Positions 6,453-8,005 of a stretch of DNA of 8,005 bases are shown piece by piece; the stretch's first letter is position 1, and each line of letters opens with the position of its first letter. The stretch is from an uncultured Sphingomonas sp. GTDB taxonomy: Bacteria > Pseudomonadota > Alphaproteobacteria > Sphingomonadales > Sphingomonadaceae. The DNA is taken from the NCBI GenBank assembly GCA_934555855.1, contig CAKTFL010000087.1, positions 1 through 8,005 on the forward strand, in the 5' to 3' direction. The notes under the pieces were generated by a model that ran no database searches, was not told the origin of the DNA, and saw only the letters and a list, made by a program, of their open reading frames with translations. A program made the position numbers and the translations under genes.

Positions 6453-6523
6453 GACAGCGCAACGCTAGCATAAAGCTAGCGTTGCGACACGCTAGCGCAA
6501 CACTAACGAACCGATAACGCAGC
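6453..6523 (+). repeat. Right array: six GCTAGC-related units in two 11-bp-phased blocks
   Basis: Units start at 6453 (GACAGC), 6464 (GCTAGC) and 6475 (GCTAGC). After a five-base offset they continue at 6491 (GCTAGC), 6502 (ACTAAC) and 6513 (GATAAC), with 11-base steps inside each block. Units 6453 and 6491 share the ending GCAAC. The array stops four bases before the TTGACA box of the par promoter, so a protein filling it would reach RNA polymerase. The first and the last two units are degenerate and less certain. Confidence 0.65.
6458..6486. repeat. Perfect 12-bp inverted repeat CGCAACGCTAGC with 5-base loop
   Basis: Arms 6458-6469 and 6475-6486 are exact reverse complements around ATAAA. 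Because GCTAGC is itself a palindrome, two copies would pair anyway, but the pairing extends six further bases (CGCAAC with GTTGCG). A third CGCAAC at 6496-6501 can pair with the same GTTGCG, giving a competing hairpin. No T-run follows, so a terminator is unlikely; a cruciform or paired operator is more plausible. Confidence 0.7.
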
Positions 6524-6527
6524 GGGG

Positions 6528-6556
6528 TTGACAGCAGGTCGCCCTGGAAGCATAAC
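6528..6556 (+). promoter_or_regulatory. Predicted sigma-70 promoter of the parA-RHH operon
   Basis: A perfect -35 box TTGACA (6528-6533) is followed after exactly 17 bases by CATAAC (6551-6556), which matches four of six positions of the -10 consensus. Transcription would start near 6563, leaving a short leader with AAGGGA (6575-6580) six bases before the parA ATG. It directly abuts the right repeat array, as expected for an autoregulated par operon. Confidence 0.65.
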
Positions 6557-6562
6557 GTTAGC
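6553..6562. promoter_or_regulatory. Possible operator over the -10 region (TAACGTTAGC)
   Basis: TAACGTTA (6553-6560) is an eight-base palindrome overlapping the -10 box. GTTAGC at 6557-6562 differs from the array core at one base and lies 66 bases, six 11-bp steps, from the unit at 6491. Binding here by the array-binding protein would block the promoter. This rests on sequence resemblance alone. Confidence 0.35.
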
Positions 6563-6586
6563 CTTAGCTACGCGAAGGGATGTTGG

Positions 6587-7264
6587 ATGCCTATCGTCGC
6601 GCTCGCATCCACCAAAGGTGGTTGCGGCAAATCAACAACGGCTCTGATCCTCGCCAGCGCCTTCACCGCTGATGGGTACAGTGTTCATATCATCGACGCA
6701 GACCCGTCAGGCAGGCTCGTTCGTTGGGCTGCGAACGGCACGCCTCCGAGTGGTTTGAGCGTCAGCGCAGCCGATCATAAAACATTGCGGAAGGCGATGC
6801 AGGCGGCGACATCGAGCGCGGATTTGGTTATTGTCGACGTCGAGGGATCTGCCAACTTCAGCCTCGCGATCGCCGCCCAGCTAAGCGATGCGGTGATTAT
6901 TCCAGCTAACTTAAGTGCTCCGGACGTCGAGGATGCGGTCGCTACGGTCGCCTTGATACGAGACAGTGCTGGAATAAAGTCTAAGCCAACTCCTCATGGG
7001 CTTCTTTGGTCTCGTGTTCCCGCTGCGATACGATCGCGCGAGATTGCAGCTCTGGAGAGTCAAATCGCTGAAAGCGACATTTTCGTTATAGGACGAGTTG
7101 TGGAGCGGACTGCATACAAAAGTCTGTTCAGCTACAACACGACCTTAGCGAACCTTCCGAAAGCGGACGTGCCTGGACTAGATAAGGCGAACGCTGAGGC
7201 ATCGGCGCTCGCTGAGCAGGTTGTGGCGCTTATCCAAAGCACAGAGACGGAGAGTGCGGCATGA
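6587..7264 (+). CDS. parA: ParA-type Walker partition ATPase (small, type Ib-like)
   Basis: This 225-aa protein starts directly with the ATPase core, without an N-terminal DNA-binding extension, which is typical of small ParA/ParF/VirC1-like proteins. The deviant Walker A KGGCGKST is at residues 10-17, with the signature Lys10 and catalytic Lys15. Walker A' is IIDADPSG (36-42) and Walker B is VIVDVEG (81-87). These ATPases form ATP-dependent dimers that bind the nucleoid and move plasmid copies through a centromere-binding partner. AAGGGA six bases upstream supports ATG 6587. The stop overlaps the next start as ATGA, so both proteins are probably made in a set ratio. GC is lower than in the transfer genes, with codons such as TTA and ATA, suggesting separate ancestry. 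Family is secure; the role in partition rather than another ParA-like positioning task is inferred from context. Confidence 0.93.
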   Translation: MPIVALASTKGGCGKSTTALILASAFTADGYSVHIIDADPSGRLVRWAANGTPPSGLSVSAADHKTLRKAMQAATSSADLVIVDVEGSANFSLAIAAQLSDAVIIPANLSAPDVEDAVATVALIRDSAGIKSKPTPHGLLWSRVPAAIRSREIAALESQIAESDIFVIGRVVERTAYKSLFSYNTTLANLPKADVPGLDKANAEASALAEQVVALIQSTETESAA

Positions 7265-7578
7265 CGGAGGTAAAGCGTCGCAATCTACTTGAGGGCCTCA
7301 AGCCCGCAGTGCGTGATGAGACCTTAATCCCCAGCGAGGACGCAGTGGCATCGGCAGCCAAGCGACACGGCATCACAGCCGAGCGGGAGATCGAGAGCCC
7401 CACAGTTGCAACTTCTCCGCCTCGTCGCCAAAGGAAGATCCTCGGGCGGACACAGCAGTTCAACGTCCGGCTTCATCCTAGCACGGTGGAACAGATCTAC
7501 GCCGAGGCCAATGGTCGCGACATACCGATTGCGCAGGTGATCGAGGAGGCAATGGCGCTTCTACGACCCACAGAGTGA
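7261..7578 (+). CDS. Ribbon-helix-helix ParB/ParG-type centromere-binding protein
   Basis: This 105-aa protein is encoded directly after parA with an ATGA overlap. Residues 1-63 are polar and probably flexible, with a basic patch (PPRRQRKILGR, 53-63). Residues 65-101 read as a ribbon-helix-helix fold: strand QQFNVRL, helix A PSTVEQIYAEANGR and helix B IAQVIEEAMALL. This order, a flexible basic N-terminus followed by a C-terminal RHH, is that of ParG-like partners of small ParA ATPases. In those the RHH dimer binds centromere and operator repeats while the tail stimulates the ATPase. The repeat arrays upstream of parA are its likely targets. Sequence similarity to any named ParB cannot be judged here. 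It may also repress its own operon. Confidence 0.82.
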   Translation: MTEVKRRNLLEGLKPAVRDETLIPSEDAVASAAKRHGITAEREIESPTVATSPPRRQRKILGRTQQFNVRLHPSTVEQIYAEANGRDIPIAQVIEEAMALLRPTE

Positions 7579-7608
7579 TCGGGGAGGGCAGGACGACGCG
7601 ACATCGGC

Positions 7609-8005
7609 TCAGACCGCTTCGACCGGCGTCTCGGCTGTGAGGAGCCGGCGATTGCGAGCGATCTTGGCGAGCAGGGTACGGCTGCATCCCGTCGCGTCCA
7701 TGATCTCGCGCCAGCTGCGGCCGTCGCGCAGGAGGGTGGAGATGGCGGCGTTGCGGGTCTTGTTCTCAGGACGGCCTTTGTAGAGCCCGGCTGCCTTGGC
7801 CTTGGCTGTGCCCTCGGCCTGACGGCGACGCCGATCTTCATAATCCTTGCGCGCGACCGCGGCGAGAACGTCGAGCATCATGGCGTTGACCGCCGTGAAC
7901 ATCCGGCCGGTGAACTCATCGGCCGGTGCCGTCAGGGTCCACGACGTCGGCAGATCGAGCGCAACGATGCGGACCTGCTTGGCATCGATCAGGCCGCGCA
8001 GCCGC
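7609..8005 (-). CDS. Serine recombinase (resolvase family), C-terminal part
   Basis: The minus-strand frame is open to the right edge, so this is the last ~131 residues of a longer protein; the Met at 7902 is internal. In order it reads LIDAKQVRIVALDLPTSW, then FTAVNAMMLDVLAAVARKDYEDRRRRQAEG, the long dimerisation helix of serine recombinases. GLYKGRPENKTRNAAI follows as the resolvase hinge, and GRSWREIMDATGCSRTLLAKIARNRR is the helix-turn-helix that binds the crossover site. The catalytic serine lies outside the window. Resolvases of this size convert plasmid multimers to monomers or resolve transposition cointegrates. The gene is convergent with the par operon, 30 bases between stops, with no clear terminator in the gap. 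A link to plasmid maintenance is suggested by position only; a transposon resolvase or an invertase is possible. Confidence 0.88.
   Translation of the reverse strand, partial: RLRGLIDAKQVRIVALDLPTSWTLTAPADEFTGRMFTAVNAMMLDVLAAVARKDYEDRRRRQAEGTAKAKAAGLYKGRPENKTRNAAISTLLRDGRSWREIMDATGCSRTLLAKIARNRRLLTAETPVEAV

Larger units (their letters stand above)
6247..6586 (+). other. Non-coding region with candidate centromere (parS/parC-like) and par promoter
   Basis: No credible ORF occupies these 340 bases. The region contains six exact GCTAGC hexamers plus degenerate copies, arranged as two arrays about 107 bases apart, two small inverted repeats between them, a perfect 12-bp-arm hairpin in the right array, and a promoter just before parA. 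CTAG is uncommon elsewhere in the window, so the cluster is striking. In small Walker-type par systems the centromere often lies upstream of parA and is bound by the ribbon-helix-helix partner. That makes this the likely partition site. An iteron-type origin is possible, but no rep gene is in the window. Confidence 0.65.

Noticed and set aside
6458..6486. Intrinsic terminator at the strong hairpin
   Set aside because: No T-run follows on either strand, and the arms are made of units of the 11-bp array.
6270..6523. CRISPR array
   Set aside because: The repeats are 6-11 bases with no spacers of CRISPR length, and no cas gene is present.
6247..6586. Iteron-type replication origin
   Set aside because: Possible in principle, but no rep gene or AT-rich unwinding stretch is seen, while a par operon starts immediately downstream. 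Kept only as an alternative.
7228..7236. DnaA box-like TTATCCAAA
   Set aside because: A single match with one mismatch to TTATCCACA inside the parA coding sequence; no cluster.

Overview
This window looks like the backbone of a conjugative alphaproteobacterial plasmid or integrative element, most likely from a sphingomonad. The evidence is high GC with C/G-ending codons, a MobF-type relaxase/helicase, and a small Walker-type ParA with a ribbon-helix-helix partner. The host assignment is inference; no rRNA, tRNA or housekeeping gene is present to fix it.

Layout: (1) 1-2553, plus strand: the C-terminal 850 residues of a MobF (TraI/TrwC-like) relaxase-helicase, cut by the left edge. (2) 2564-6246, plus strand: a tight chain of small genes, many overlapping. 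In order they are a 27-codon ORF, a membrane-anchored DUF2726 nuclease-like protein, a single-pass membrane protein, an unrecognised 102-aa protein, a single-pass protein with an exported beta-rich PEGA-like domain, a CsgG-like secreted protein, a cysteine-containing 107-aa protein, and a zinc-ribbon plus three-helix membrane protein. Two successive junctions share one layout: GGAGG, six bases, start codon, and a 14-nt overlap encoding MGLADR. (3) 6247-6586: a 340-base non-coding region with two arrays of GCTAGC-core repeats on an 11-bp pitch, several inverted repeats, and a promoter with a perfect TTGACA box. (4) 6587-7578, plus strand: parA and a ribbon-helix-helix parB-type gene joined by an ATGA overlap, of visibly lower GC than the transfer region. 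(5) 7609-8005, minus strand: the C-terminal part of a serine resolvase, convergent with the partition operon and cut by the right edge.

How it fits together: the relaxase nicks and unwinds plasmid DNA for transfer. The genes after it are probably co-transcribed with it and are rich in envelope features (anchors, a signal peptide, a CsgG-type fold), but their roles in transfer are not established. The par genes and the phased repeats form a partition cassette in which the arrays are the best candidate for the centromere and autoregulatory operator. The resolvase may resolve plasmid multimers. The points most worth a second look are the 11-bp phased double array, the duplicated overlap module, and the uncertain C-terminus of the CsgG-like gene.
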